From contig NZ_JAHSTY010000001.1 of NCBI RefSeq assembly GCF_019145355.1, forward strand, positions 3,547,433 through 3,611,432: 64,000 nucleotides of DNA. The letters are read 5' to 3'. The notes beneath the pieces were generated by a model, which worked only from the letters and a program-made list of their open reading frames with translations, was not told where the DNA came from and made no database searches. Below, one piece after another: positions 45,287-53,969 of the stretch. The position numbers were made by a program, and so were the translations under genes. The stretch is from Pseudomonas azadiae. Its GTDB lineage: Bacteria; Pseudomonadota; Gammaproteobacteria; Pseudomonadales; Pseudomonadaceae. How positions within the stretch are numbered: the first letter of the stretch is position 1; each line of letters begins with the position of its first letter.

Positions 45287-45427
45287 GCGCTATGGTGGCT
45301 GTGCGCGGGATACCTTCGGGTATGCCGGCTTCCTTAATCTCCGGTCCGCGAACCTGCGCACAGCTGCCACCCCTCATCGCATCGCGGCGATTAGTTGGCA
45401 GCTCCACTTAGATTAAGGAAATCTACA
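45287..45427 (+). promoter_or_regulatory. Structured 5' leader (copy B) of a DUF3077/DUF6124-like gene
   Basis: The elements match copy A in order: P1 CTGTGCGC/GCGCACAG (45299-45306, 45356-45363); P2 ATACC-UUCG-GGTAT (45310-45323); CCGG/CCGG (45325-45344); P4 AGCTGCCA/TGGCAGCT (45362-45369, 45396-45403) around hairpin ATCGC/GCGAT (45376-45391); and P5 AGATT-AAGGA-AATCT (45410-45424), whose loop is the Shine-Dalgarno. The last base is next to the ATG at 45428. Paired positions differ from copy A by compensatory changes in P2, the inner hairpin of P4 and P5. Confidence 0.72.
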
Positions 45428-45679
45428 ATGATTAAACCCACCCCCAATCCCCCCATCCGGCTATTCACCGTAGCCGACGGATTCAGCACCGAAGACCTGC
45501 TGGTCAACCTCAGCGAAACACTCGCCTCGGCCAATGCGCTGAGTTGCGACCTGGCGTTTGATTTGGAAGGCCCGAAACGAGAGGAATTGCTCGGCGTTGC
45601 GCAGTTGATAGAGCTGGCGCAGTTGCTGGCTGATCGTGTGCAAGATGGCGTAGGACAGGCGACAGCAACAGCTGGATGA
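45428..45679 (+). CDS. Small DUF3077/DUF6124-like protein with structured leader
   Basis: The product has 83 residues with no signal or membrane segment. It has the family layout of a short strand (LFTVADGFSTEDLLVNL) followed by an amphipathic helix (SETLASANALSCDLAFDL) and a second helix (LLGVAQLIELAQLLADRV). The function is unknown; paralogues are numerous in pseudomonads. The Shine-Dalgarno AAGGA sits in the loop of a 5-base-pair stem ending 3 bases before the ATG. A REP pair follows the stop. Confidence 0.75.
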   Translation: MIKPTPNPPIRLFTVADGFSTEDLLVNLSETLASANALSCDLAFDLEGPKREELLGVAQLIELAQLLADRVQDGVGQATATAG

Positions 45680-45692
45680 CGCCGCTCTAAAA

Positions 45693-45780
45693 TGTGGGAG
45701 CGGGCTTGCTCGCGAATACGGTGTGTCAGGCGCCGGATATATAACTGATCCACCGCCTTCGCGAGCAAGCCCGCACACAT
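45693..45780. repeat. REP pair with one shortened arm
   Basis: The left arm is TGTGGGAGCGGGCTTGCTCG; the right arm CGAGCAAGCCCGCACACA lacks the usual TCC. It lies between two convergent genes. Confidence 0.75.
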
Positions 45781-45784
45781 GGAG

Positions 45785-46516
45785 TCAGTGGTGTCTAGAG
45801 AGAGCGGTGATTGCCTGTAGCACCGCAGCTACGGTGGTGAATTCTCGATCTACCGCAGCCAACACCGGCCGCTTCAACACCAACACCGGCACGCCTCGCT
45901 CCCTTGCCACTTCCAGCTTCGGCTCCGTCGCCGTGCTGCCGCTGTTTTTGCTGATCAACACATCAATCTGCCGGCGCTCAAACAACGCTCGCTCGTCCTC
46001 GATCAGAAACGGCCCACGCGCGCCGATTACTTCACAGCGCTCGTTCCCGGGATAAACATCCAGCGCCCGCAACGTCCAGAATTGGTTGGCGGGGATTTCA
46101 TCGAGGTGCTGCAACGGCTCGCGGCCCAAGGTGAAGAGGGGGCGCTTGAAGGGTTTCAATGCTTCAATCAGCGAGGCCCAATCACCGACTTCACGCCAAT
46201 CATCCCCCGCCTGGGGCTGCCACGCGGCGCGGCGCAACGCCCAGCACGGCACGCCGCATAGCTGCGCCGCCTGGGCCGCGTTCTGGCTGATCTGCGCCGC
46301 ATACGGATGGGTCGCGTCGAGGATCAAACTGATCCGCTCATCGCGAACATACTGCGCCAATCCTTCAGCGCCACCATAACCGCCGACACGTACCTGGCAG
46401 GTGAGATCGGTAGGCACGCGGCCCACCCCCGCCAAACTGTAGACGTGCTCCGGCCCCAAGGTCCGCGCAATGGCCAGCGCTTCAGTTACGCCACCCAGCA
46501 GCAGGATTCTTTTCAT
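45785..46516 (-). CDS. cobK: Precorrin-6A reductase
   Basis: The product has 243 residues. It begins with [17 protein letters not shown], a nucleotide-binding start, and has [14 protein letters not shown] near 68 and [13 protein letters not shown] near 190, which are typical of CobK/CbiJ. It reduces precorrin-6A with NADPH in B12 synthesis. It overlaps the end of cobL by 4 bases and is the second gene of the minus-strand arm. Confidence 0.92.
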   Translation of the reverse strand: MKRILLLGGVTEALAIARTLGPEHVYSLAGVGRVPTDLTCQVRVGGYGGAEGLAQYVRDERISLILDATHPYAAQISQNAAQAAQLCGVPCWALRRAAWQPQAGDDWREVGDWASLIEALKPFKRPLFTLGREPLQHLDEIPANQFWTLRALDVYPGNERCEVIGARGPFLIEDERALFERRQIDVLISKNSGSTATEPKLEVARERGVPVLVLKRPVLAAVDREFTTVAAVLQAITALSRHH

Positions 46517-47718
46517 AGCGGCTTGACCACTTCCAGCAGCGTGATCGGCAGCGCCTGGCGCCAGGTATCAAACTCCCCCAATGGCTGCGCCTGGGCCACA
46601 TGGATGCGGGTCAGTTCGCCGCCATGCTGCGCGCGCCAGTTCATCAGGGTCATTTCGCTTTGCAGGGTCACGGCGTTGGCGACCAGTCGGCCGCCGGGGC
46701 GCAGGTGCTGCCAGCAGGTGTCGAGCACGCCGTCGCGAGTGACGCCGCCGCCGATGAAGACGGCGTCCGGCGCCTCCAGGCCGTGCAACGCGTCGGGGGC
46801 TTTGCCGCGAATCAGTTGCAGGCCGGGCACGCCGAGGGCGTCGCGGTTGTGTTCGATCAGGCCCTGGCGGCCTGCGTCGGCTTCAATCGCCATGGCGCGG
46901 CAGCTCGGATGCGCACGCATCCACTCGATACCGATGGAACCGCTGCCCGCGCCCACGTCCCACAGCAGCTCGCCGGGCATCGGCGCGAGGCGGGCGAGGG
47001 TCATGGCGCGCACATCGCGTTTGGTCAGTTGGCCATCGTGCTTGAACGCCGAGTCCGGCAGGCCGGCCAGGCGCGACAGAGGCTGGGTGTCGATAGACGC
47101 CAGGCAATCGATGGCCACCAGATTCAGGTCGGCGACCCGAGCGTGCTGCCAATCCGCAGCCAGACCGTCGATACGCCGCTCATGCGCGCCGCCCAGATGT
47201 TCAAACACCGTCAACCGGCTGGGCCCGAACCCAGACTCAGCCAGCAGCGAGGCAATCGACGCAGGACTGCTGCCGTCATTGCTCAACACCAGCAAGCGCA
47301 CGCCGCTGGCCAGGTGCGCATTGAGCGCCGCCAACGGCCGTGCCACCACGGACAGCGTCACCGCGTCCTGCAACGGCCAGCCCAACCGCGCCGCCGCCAA
47401 TGACACCGATGACGGCGCCGGCAGGATCAGCAACTCATCGGCGGCGACCTGACGCGCCAGACTGGCCCCGACGCCATAGAACATCGGGTCGCCGCTGGCC
47501 AGCACACACACCGGCGTACCGCGCCTTGCCAGCAGCGGCGCCAGTGAAAACGGACTCGGCCACAGCTCACGCTCGCCCCGAATACACGCCGGCAACAAGT
47601 CCAACTGGCGCTGAGCACCTATAATCCGCGTGGCGCGCAACAGGGCGTGCCGGGCATTCCTGCCCAGCCCCTTGAAGCCGTCTTCACCGATGCCTACAAC
47701 CGTCAGCCAGGGCGACAT
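46513..47718 (-). CDS. cobL: Precorrin-6B C5,15-methyltransferase (decarboxylating)
   Basis: The product has 401 residues from ATG 47718. The N-terminal CbiE-like methyltransferase part begins [15 protein letters not shown]. The C-terminal CbiT-like part carries the SAM motif [16 protein letters not shown] near 240. The fused enzyme methylates C5 and C15 and removes the acetate side chain at C12. It is divergent from cobG with a 95-base gap. Confidence 0.93.
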   Translation of the reverse strand: MSPWLTVVGIGEDGFKGLGRNARHALLRATRIIGAQRQLDLLPACIRGERELWPSPFSLAPLLARRGTPVCVLASGDPMFYGVGASLARQVAADELLILPAPSSVSLAAARLGWPLQDAVTLSVVARPLAALNAHLASGVRLLVLSNDGSSPASIASLLAESGFGPSRLTVFEHLGGAHERRIDGLAADWQHARVADLNLVAIDCLASIDTQPLSRLAGLPDSAFKHDGQLTKRDVRAMTLARLAPMPGELLWDVGAGSGSIGIEWMRAHPSCRAMAIEADAGRQGLIEHNRDALGVPGLQLIRGKAPDALHGLEAPDAVFIGGGVTRDGVLDTCWQHLRPGGRLVANAVTLQSEMTLMNWRAQHGGELTRIHVAQAQPLGEFDTWRQALPITLLEVVKPL

Positions 47719-47813
47719 AACCATTCCTTGAACGACATCCGACGGGCAGGCTTTTCATGCCGCCGGACAAAGCAGGCATAATACCGCGCCTTTACCCGTC
47801 AACCGGTAGCCCT

Positions 47814-49103
47814 GTGAACCAGACGCCCGCTGTGAATACCTTGCGCCCCTCGGCTTGTCCGGGGTTGCTGCGTATTGTCCAGGCGTTGGACGGCGGGATT
47901 TGCCGGATCAAATTGGCCGGTGGCTCGATCAGCGCCGCCCAGGCCCACGTGGTGGCGGATGCGGCCCAGGCCTATGCCGGCGGGGTGATCGAGGCAACCA
48001 ACCGCGCCAATCTGCAGATCCGCGGGATAGGCGCCGAAGAAGACGCATTGATCGCCCTGCTGCTGGCCGCAGGCCTGGGCCCGAGCAACGCCGCCGGTGA
48101 TGACGTGCGCAACTTGATGCTCAGCCCTAGCGCCGGGATCGACGAGCAGATGCTGTTCGACACGCGCCCGCTGGCCGGACAGATCCTTGCCACGCTGGAA
48201 AATAACCCGCGCTTTCATGAGCTGTCGGCCAAGTTCGCCGTGCAACTGGACGGCGGTGAAGCCCTGGCAATGCTCGAACATCACCATGACCTGTGGCTGT
48301 CGGCATTCGTGCGCAATGGCGACACGCTGCTCGCGTTCGGCCTGGCGGGTTGCCCGGGCCTGGATGCGCCGTTGGGCGCCGTTCGATTGGAGCAGGGCCA
48401 TGCGCTGGTAACTGCGGTGCTGGAAGCCTTTCTCGACGTGGCTACGCCGGAACAAACACGCATGCGCCACCTGGTTGTGGATAAAGTGCTGAGCCGCCTG
48501 AGCCTGTCGCTGCTGTCCGCGAATGGCTTCAAACGTCCTGCCAGTGGCGCTTCGCTGCACATGGGCACTTATCCACAGCCGCAAAAGAATCAGTTCTATG
48601 TCGCGGCCGTTGCGCCCCTGGGCCGCCTGGATTCGACGATGCTCAAGGGCGCCGCGCAGCTCGCCGACGACTATGGCGACGGCACCTTGCGCTTCACCCC
48701 TTGGCAAGGCGTGCTGCTGCCCAATGTTGAAAAAACTGGCGTCGTGACCGAACGCCTGACGCAACTGGGCTTTCTCTGCTCCGCCGACCAGCCCCTGGCG
48801 CGCATGACCGCCTGCACCGGTTCCAGCGGCTGCGCCAAAGGCCTGGCCGACACCAAGGCCGATGCGGCGCAACTCGCCGCTCTGCATACCGACCACGACG
48901 TTCACCTGTCCGGCTGCCCGCGCTCCTGTGCCGCCGCGCACACCGCGCCGGTCACTTTGCTGGCGGTGAGCCCCGGCCACTACGACCTCTATTTTCGCGA
49001 GGCAGCCCAGCCAGGTTTCGGCCGGCTGCACGCGCGCAACCTTTCTATTGAAGCGGCGGGCGCCCTGCTGCGCGCTCGCCCACGGAGCAACACCGATGAT
49101 TGA
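47814..49103 (+). CDS. cobG: Precorrin-3B synthase
   Basis: The product has 429 residues from GTG 47814; an in-frame ATG at 47757 lies upstream of a promoter-like TAATAC and is less likely. It is related to sulfite/nitrite reductases and keeps the iron-sulfur/sirohaem cysteines CTGSSGC near 334 and CPRSC near 372. CobG uses oxygen to make precorrin-3B, so this is the aerobic B12 route. Its end overlaps cobH by 8 bases. Confidence 0.9.
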   Translation: MNQTPAVNTLRPSACPGLLRIVQALDGGICRIKLAGGSISAAQAHVVADAAQAYAGGVIEATNRANLQIRGIGAEEDALIALLLAAGLGPSNAAGDDVRNLMLSPSAGIDEQMLFDTRPLAGQILATLENNPRFHELSAKFAVQLDGGEALAMLEHHHDLWLSAFVRNGDTLLAFGLAGCPGLDAPLGAVRLEQGHALVTAVLEAFLDVATPEQTRMRHLVVDKVLSRLSLSLLSANGFKRPASGASLHMGTYPQPQKNQFYVAAVAPLGRLDSTMLKGAAQLADDYGDGTLRFTPWQGVLLPNVEKTGVVTERLTQLGFLCSADQPLARMTACTGSSGCAKGLADTKADAAQLAALHTDHDVHLSGCPRSCAAAHTAPVTLLAVSPGHYDLYFREAAQPGFGRLHARNLSIEAAGALLRARPRSNTDD

Positions 49104-49722
49104 TTACATCCGCGACGGTCAGGAGATCTATCGCAACTCCTTCGCCATTATTCGCGCGGAAGCCAGGTTGGAGCGTATCCCGGCCGACCTGGAAAAACTC
49201 GCGGTGCGGGTGATTCACGCCTGCGGCATGGTCGATGCCATCGACGGCCTGCAATTTTCCGCAGGCGCCGGCAAGGCCGGCCGCGATGCCCTGGCCGCTG
49301 GCGCGCCGATCCTGTGCGATGCGCGGATGGTCTCCGAAGGCGTGACCCGTGCGCGCCTGCCGGCCAATAACCCGGTGATCTGCACCTTGCGCGACGACAG
49401 CGTGCCCGAGCTGGCGCGGCAACTGGGTAACACCCGTTCCGCCGCCGCGCTGGAGCTGTGGCGCCCGCACCTGGAAGGCAGCGTAGTGGTGATCGGCAAC
49501 GCGCCGACTGCGTTGTTTTACCTGCTCGAAATGCTGGATGCCGGCGCGCCGAAACCGGCGTTGATCCTTGGCTTCCCGGTGGGGTTCGTGGGGGCCGCCG
49601 AATCCAAGGCGATGCTGGCGGCCGACAGTCGTGGCGTGCCGTTCGTGATCATGCAGGGCCGCCTGGGCGGCAGCGCGATGGCCGCCGCCGCGGTGAATGC
49701 CCTGGCCACGGAGGTCGAATGA
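49096..49722 (+). CDS. cobH: Precorrin-8X methylmutase
   Basis: The product has 208 residues from ATG 49096. The pattern [17 protein letters not shown] at the start and the catalytic His in [12 protein letters not shown] are those of CobH/CbiC. It moves a methyl group from C11 to C12, giving hydrogenobyrinic acid. It overlaps cobG by 8 bases and cobI by 4, so all are coupled. Confidence 0.94.
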   Translation: MIDYIRDGQEIYRNSFAIIRAEARLERIPADLEKLAVRVIHACGMVDAIDGLQFSAGAGKAGRDALAAGAPILCDARMVSEGVTRARLPANNPVICTLRDDSVPELARQLGNTRSAAALELWRPHLEGSVVVIGNAPTALFYLLEMLDAGAPKPALILGFPVGFVGAAESKAMLAADSRGVPFVIMQGRLGGSAMAAAAVNALATEVE

Positions 49723-50453
49723 TGCACGCACGCGGACGTTTGATCGGCCTCGGCGTGGGCCCCGGCGACCCCGAACTGATCACCCTCAAGGCCCTGCGCT
49801 TGCTGCGTGAGTCGCCGGTGGTGGCGTACTTCGTGGCCAAGGGCAAGAAGGGCAATGCCTTTGGCATCATCGAAGACCACTTGGTGGCGCAACAAACCCT
49901 GATGCCGCTGGTGTACCCGGTGACCACCGAGGCATTGCCTGCACCGCTGTCCTACGAACAGGTGATCAGCGATTTCTACGACACCGCCAGCGTCGATGTG
50001 GCCGCACATCTGGATGCGGGCCGCGATGTGGCGGTGATCTGCGAAGGCGACCCGTTCTTCTACGGTTCCTACATGTACCTGCATGACCGTCTGGCCGAAC
50101 GGTACGAAGCCCAGGTGATCCCCGGCGTGTGCTCGATGCTCGGCGGTGCCTCGGTGCTGGGCGCGCCGCTGGTGTATCGCAACCAGAGCCTGTCGGTGCT
50201 CTCCGGCGTATTGCCCCATGAAGACCTCAAGCGCCGTTTGGCGGACGCCGACGCGGCGGTGATCATGAAGCTGGGGCGCAATTTCCCGAAGGTGCGCCAG
50301 GTCCTTGAAGAACTTGGCCTCGCCGAGCGCGCGCTGTACGTGGAGCGCGCGACCATGGCCAACCAGAAAATCGTGCCGCTGGACCAGGTGGAGCCGATGT
50401 CGTCGCCGTACTTCTCGCTGATCATCGTGCCCGGCGTTCGGTGGCAAGGTTGA
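49719..50453 (+). CDS. cobI: Precorrin-2 C20-methyltransferase
   Basis: The product has 244 residues from tandem ATGs at 49719/49722. It shows the tetrapyrrole methylase motifs [16 protein letters not shown] and [15 protein letters not shown]. It methylates C20 of precorrin-2 with SAM. It overlaps cobH by 4 bases, and cobJ starts in its stop (TGATG). Confidence 0.94.
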   Translation: MMHARGRLIGLGVGPGDPELITLKALRLLRESPVVAYFVAKGKKGNAFGIIEDHLVAQQTLMPLVYPVTTEALPAPLSYEQVISDFYDTASVDVAAHLDAGRDVAVICEGDPFFYGSYMYLHDRLAERYEAQVIPGVCSMLGGASVLGAPLVYRNQSLSVLSGVLPHEDLKRRLADADAAVIMKLGRNFPKVRQVLEELGLAERALYVERATMANQKIVPLDQVEPMSSPYFSLIIVPGVRWQG

Positions 50454-52090
50454 TGCGCCCGGCGATTGTCATCCTCGGCCAGGGCAGCCTGGCCACTGCG
50501 CGCAAGATCCGGCAGCTGTACCCCGGTGCTGCGATCCACGGTTTGGCCGCACGGGTCGAAGGCGCTGACCACGCCTACATCGAATTCGGCGCCACACTGC
50601 GTCAGCTCTACCAGCAAGGCACACCGCTGATTGCGCTGTGTGCCGCCGGCATTGTGATCCGCACGCTGGCGCCGCTGCTGCTGGAAAAGGGCGAAGAGCC
50701 CGCTGTGCTCGCCGTGGCCGAAGACGGCAGCGCCGTGGTGCCGCTGCTCGGCGGCCTGGGCGGCGTGAATGTGATGGCGCGTGAAATTGCCGCTGCGCTG
50801 GGCGTGGCGGCTGCCATTACCACCAGCGGCGAGTTGCGTTTCGGCACCTGCCTGCTCAACCCGCCCGCGGGTTACGCGTTGGCAGATCTGGAGTTGGGCA
50901 AGCGCTTTGTCTCGGACTTGCTGGCCGGCGAGAGCGTGCGCATCGAAGGCGTGGCGCCGTGGCTGGAGCAAGCCAACCTGCCGCAGGATCAACAGGCGCG
51001 CCTGGCCATTCATGTGGGCAGTGCCAAGCGGGTACCTGCGGCCGACGAATTGCTGATCTATCCGAAGACGGTGTGCGTGGCGTGCAAGCCTGGCGCGCAC
51101 TTGGCGGAGCGTGTGCGGGCTGCGTTGCATGACGCGGGTATCGCCGTGCAATCCCTGGCCTGCCTGCTGGCCAGTGACACGCAGATGGCCGAAGCGTCGT
51201 TGCATGAAGCCGCGTTGGAACTGGGCGTGCCGCTGCGTTTCAGTGATCTCGCTCAGGACGCCGATATCGTCGTCAGCGTCGCCGAGCAGCCCTTGGACCT
51301 GTCGCAAGTCGGTCGCGCCCGTGGCCGCCTCGCTGTGATCGGCCTGGGCCCGGGCGCCGCCGAGTTGATGGTGCCGGCGGTCAAGGTCGAACTGGCGCGC
51401 TGCACCGATGTGCTGGGCTACGAAACCTATGTGCGCATGGCCGGGCCGTTTCGCGACGATCAGGTGCAGCACTGCACCGACAACCGCGAAGAAATGCAGC
51501 GTGCGCGCCATGCTTTCGAACTGGCCGCGCAAGGCCGTTCGGTGGTGGTGGTGTCGTCCGGCGACCCCGGCGTATTCGCCATGGCTGCGGCGGTGCTCGA
51601 GGCCTTGCATGAGTCCAGCGACCCGGCCTGGCATCAGGTTGACCTGCAAATCCTGCCCGGCGTCTCGGCCTCCCTGGCCACGGCCGCCCAGGCCGGCGCT
51701 CCGCTGGGCCATGACTTCTGCGTGATGTCGCTGTCGGACAACCTCAAGCCCTGGTCGATCATCGAAAAGCGCCTGGACCTGGCGTCCCAGGCCGACCTGG
51801 CGCTGGCGTTCTACAACCCGATCTCCCGTTCGCGGCCGTGGCAACTGGGAAGGGCGCTGGAAATAGTCGCAGTGCATCGCACGCCGCAGACGCCGGTCGT
51901 GTTGGGCCGCGATGTCGGCCGCCCGGGGCAGACCCTGCGTGTCACCACGCTCGGGCAACTGACGCCGGAGCAGGTGGACATGCGCACCATGGTGCTGATC
52001 GGCTCGTCCACCACCTGCACATTCCCCCGCGCCGGTGGCGGTGAGTGGGTGTACACGCCGCGCTGGTACGGCGAGAAGCCCGCCGGCTGA
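50453..52090 (+). CDS. cobJ: CbiG-CobJ fusion, precorrin-3B C17-methyltransferase
   Basis: The product has 545 residues. The N-terminal ~290 are CbiG-like (CAAGIVIRTLAPLL near 66, PLLGGLGGVNVMAREIA near 100). The C-terminal ~250 are a CobJ/CbiH methylase (AVIGLGPGAAELMVPAV, VVSSGDPGVFAMAAAVLE). This fusion is usual in pseudomonads. The CobJ part methylates C17 with ring contraction. It is the last gene of the plus arm, and a terminator follows. Confidence 0.92.
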   Translation: MRPAIVILGQGSLATARKIRQLYPGAAIHGLAARVEGADHAYIEFGATLRQLYQQGTPLIALCAAGIVIRTLAPLLLEKGEEPAVLAVAEDGSAVVPLLGGLGGVNVMAREIAAALGVAAAITTSGELRFGTCLLNPPAGYALADLELGKRFVSDLLAGESVRIEGVAPWLEQANLPQDQQARLAIHVGSAKRVPAADELLIYPKTVCVACKPGAHLAERVRAALHDAGIAVQSLACLLASDTQMAEASLHEAALELGVPLRFSDLAQDADIVVSVAEQPLDLSQVGRARGRLAVIGLGPGAAELMVPAVKVELARCTDVLGYETYVRMAGPFRDDQVQHCTDNREEMQRARHAFELAAQGRSVVVVSSGDPGVFAMAAAVLEALHESSDPAWHQVDLQILPGVSASLATAAQAGAPLGHDFCVMSLSDNLKPWSIIEKRLDLASQADLALAFYNPISRSRPWQLGRALEIVAVHRTPQTPVVLGRDVGRPGQTLRVTTLGQLTPEQVDMRTMVLIGSSTTCTFPRAGGGEWVYTPRWYGEKPAG

Positions 52091-52125
52091 AACCGGCCCG
52101 CCAGGCGCCGGAAAGCTCCGAACGA

Positions 52126-52169
52126 CCCGGGGAATTTCCTGGCGTTGTCCGGGGCTTTTTCTTTTTTTT
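52126..52169 (+). terminator. Probable rho-independent terminator of the cobGHIJ arm
   Basis: CCCGG (52126-52130) can pair with CCGGG (52149-52153), followed by a T-rich run to 52169. The stem is short, but the T run is long. Confidence 0.5.
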
Positions 52170-52327
52170 GCGAAGACTTCTGCACGCTTGCCAGCGACCC
52201 CGCGTGATCGCTGGGCACTGCGGTTTGACGTGCTGCCTTAAGGCATGTTTGTGGTCTGGCAAGCTCGTCGGCGGGTGGACTAGGGTGAACACAAGCCCCG
52301 AATGCGGGGTGCTTGTGGAGAATCAAA

Positions 52328-53107
52328 ATGGAGCGACATCATAGAAGGATCAACACGACCAAAAGGCGCAAGTTGATTGCCGCCTACAAGTTGCCCGGAG
52401 CGCCCGGATTGCTTAAGGCTTCAGCGTCGGACACCGAAGACGACTTCAACGCGGCGGTGGTCAACAACGGCGTGATCTCGTTTGCCGAGGGCCTGTCGGG
52501 TCGAAACCGCGAATACATCCGCAAAAGCTATCTGCTGGCCAGCAGCTACGTCAGCGATGTGTTGAACATCCAGCGCGGCACCGAGGGGTGGTACGAAGAG
52601 TTCATCAAGGTGATGACCGGGTTGGGTTGGCTGCCGGTGCGCAGCCGCTTCGAGCGGGTGTCACGTTCAGGCAAGGGGCTGACCGTGCAGTCGCAGGTGC
52701 TGGGCATCATCGCCGCCCTGCTGGCGTCGACGTCCTTGTCTGTGCCGTTGCTTGCGGCCCTGCCGAAGTTGGCGGCTGATGCCTTGGAGGCGTTGAAGCA
52801 GACGCCGGCGACGTTCGAACTGTTCAAGCGCAACAGCACGGTGCACCAGGGCGGCGATTTCGGCCTGGCGTCTTGTGCCGAACTGGAGGGCGAATTGATG
52901 ATGGTGCTGGTGACCTACAGCACACACAGCGTGAGCAAGCAGGTCGGGCTGCCATTTCTGGAGTGGGACAGCTCTTCGTTCGAAGCTTTCAGTGGGCAGA
53001 CGTGCCTGGTCCTGAACACTTCGCTGATCAACGATAAAACCCTGCAACTGATGCGCGAGAGCGCAGGTGACAAAGTGCAACTGGCCATCGCCAAGTACCG
53101 GATCTAG
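52328..53107 (+). CDS. Protein of unknown function
   Basis: The product has 259 residues from ATG 52328 (GGAGA 7 bases upstream). The N-terminus is very basic (RHHRRINTTKRRK). A central part has aromatic pairs (WYEEFIKVMTGLGWLPVRSRF), and an Ala/Leu-rich segment (about 125-155, IIAALLASTSLSVPLLAALPKLAA) could be one amphipathic or membrane helix. The C-terminal part is beta-rich. I do not recognise a family. It is a single gene, convergent with marC with no gap. Confidence 0.72.
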   Translation: MERHHRRINTTKRRKLIAAYKLPGAPGLLKASASDTEDDFNAAVVNNGVISFAEGLSGRNREYIRKSYLLASSYVSDVLNIQRGTEGWYEEFIKVMTGLGWLPVRSRFERVSRSGKGLTVQSQVLGIIAALLASTSLSVPLLAALPKLAADALEALKQTPATFELFKRNSTVHQGGDFGLASCAELEGELMMVLVTYSTHSVSKQVGLPFLEWDSSSFEAFSGQTCLVLNTSLINDKTLQLMRESAGDKVQLAIAKYRI

Positions 53108-53700
53108 GGCACCAGGTAGCCACGTACGCCGGTAAAGATGATTTGCGCGGCCAAGGCGCACACGAACAACCCCATCAACCGACTGACAATCTGCAAGCCT
53201 TGGTCGCCGAGAATACGCTCGATACGGTTGGACAGGTACAGCACCACGCCGACCGTGAGGCTGGCCAGGGCGATGCTGAGGATGGCGGTGAGCTTGTCGT
53301 CCCAGTGTGGCTGGCTTACACCCATCACCAACAGTGCCCCGATGGTGCCGGGGCCGACGGTGAGGGGAATGGTCAGCGGCACGATGGTCACGTCCTGCTG
53401 CACGTTGTCGGTCTGCACGGCCGACTTGCCCTGCGCCATCCCCAGGGCGGAGATAAACAGCACACTGCCGGCGCCGATGCGAAAGGCGTCCACGGTGATG
53501 CCGAACACACTGAAAATCACCCGGCCGAAGAGGTAGAGCAAAACGCTCGAGACCAAGGTTGCCAGCGCTACCTTCCAGGCCAGGCGCCGCCGCTCTTTGC
53601 TGGAGTAGCCACGGGTGAGGCTGATAAAGCAGGACAGCACGAAGAACGGGCTGTAGAGCACGAGCATTTTCAGGTAGACGCTGAATAACACGTGGAGCAT
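53104..53700 (-). CDS. MarC-family inner-membrane protein
   Basis: The product has 198 residues with six membrane segments. It has the family patterns FFVLSCFISLTRGYS near 20 and PLTIPLTVGPGTIGALLVMG near 110. MarC/NAAT proteins are of uncertain function; the former multidrug link is not supported. It overlaps the convergent unknown gene by 4 bases. Confidence 0.87.
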   Translation of the reverse strand: MLHVLFSVYLKMLVLYSPFFVLSCFISLTRGYSSKERRRLAWKVALATLVSSVLLYLFGRVIFSVFGITVDAFRIGAGSVLFISALGMAQGKSAVQTDNVQQDVTIVPLTIPLTVGPGTIGALLVMGVSQPHWDDKLTAILSIALASLTVGVVLYLSNRIERILGDQGLQIVSRLMGLFVCALAAQIIFTGVRGYLVP

Positions 53701-53756
53701 GGAGGTGGCTCGCGGCAGGGGAGATGGGTCGAGTCTATCAGGCGAAACCGGTCAAA

Positions 53757-53952
53757 TGTGGGAGCTGGCTTGCTCGCGAATGCGGTGTGTAGTGAGCGGG
53801 CTTGCCCCGCGCTGGGTGGCGAAGCGGCCCCAATAAAGACACCTCCGACCTCCAGGTAGAACCGAGTCGCCTGGTTTGGGGCGGCTTCGCCACCCAGCGC
53901 GGGGCAAGCCCGCTCACTACACACCGCTATCGCAGGCAAGCCAGCTCCCACA
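53757..53952. repeat. Nested REP palindrome between marC and retS
   Basis: A GTGGGAGC-type REP pair (outer, 53757 and 53952) encloses a TGTAGTGAGCGGGCTTG-type inverted repeat (53788-53921). The flanks GCGGTGTG and CACACCGC also pair, so the symmetry runs nearly through the whole element. Confidence 0.85.
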
Positions 53953-53969
53953 GGAGATCGTATTTCAAG

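Noticed and set aside
45177..45407. A 76-codon minus-strand protein over leader B
   Set aside because: Same reason as for leader A. The matched region in copy A would encode on the opposite relative strand, and there is no ribosome site.
47719..47813. Cobalamin riboswitch between cobL and cobG
   Set aside because: The gap is only 95 bases, and the conserved GCCACTG B12-box was not seen, so a full riboswitch does not fit.
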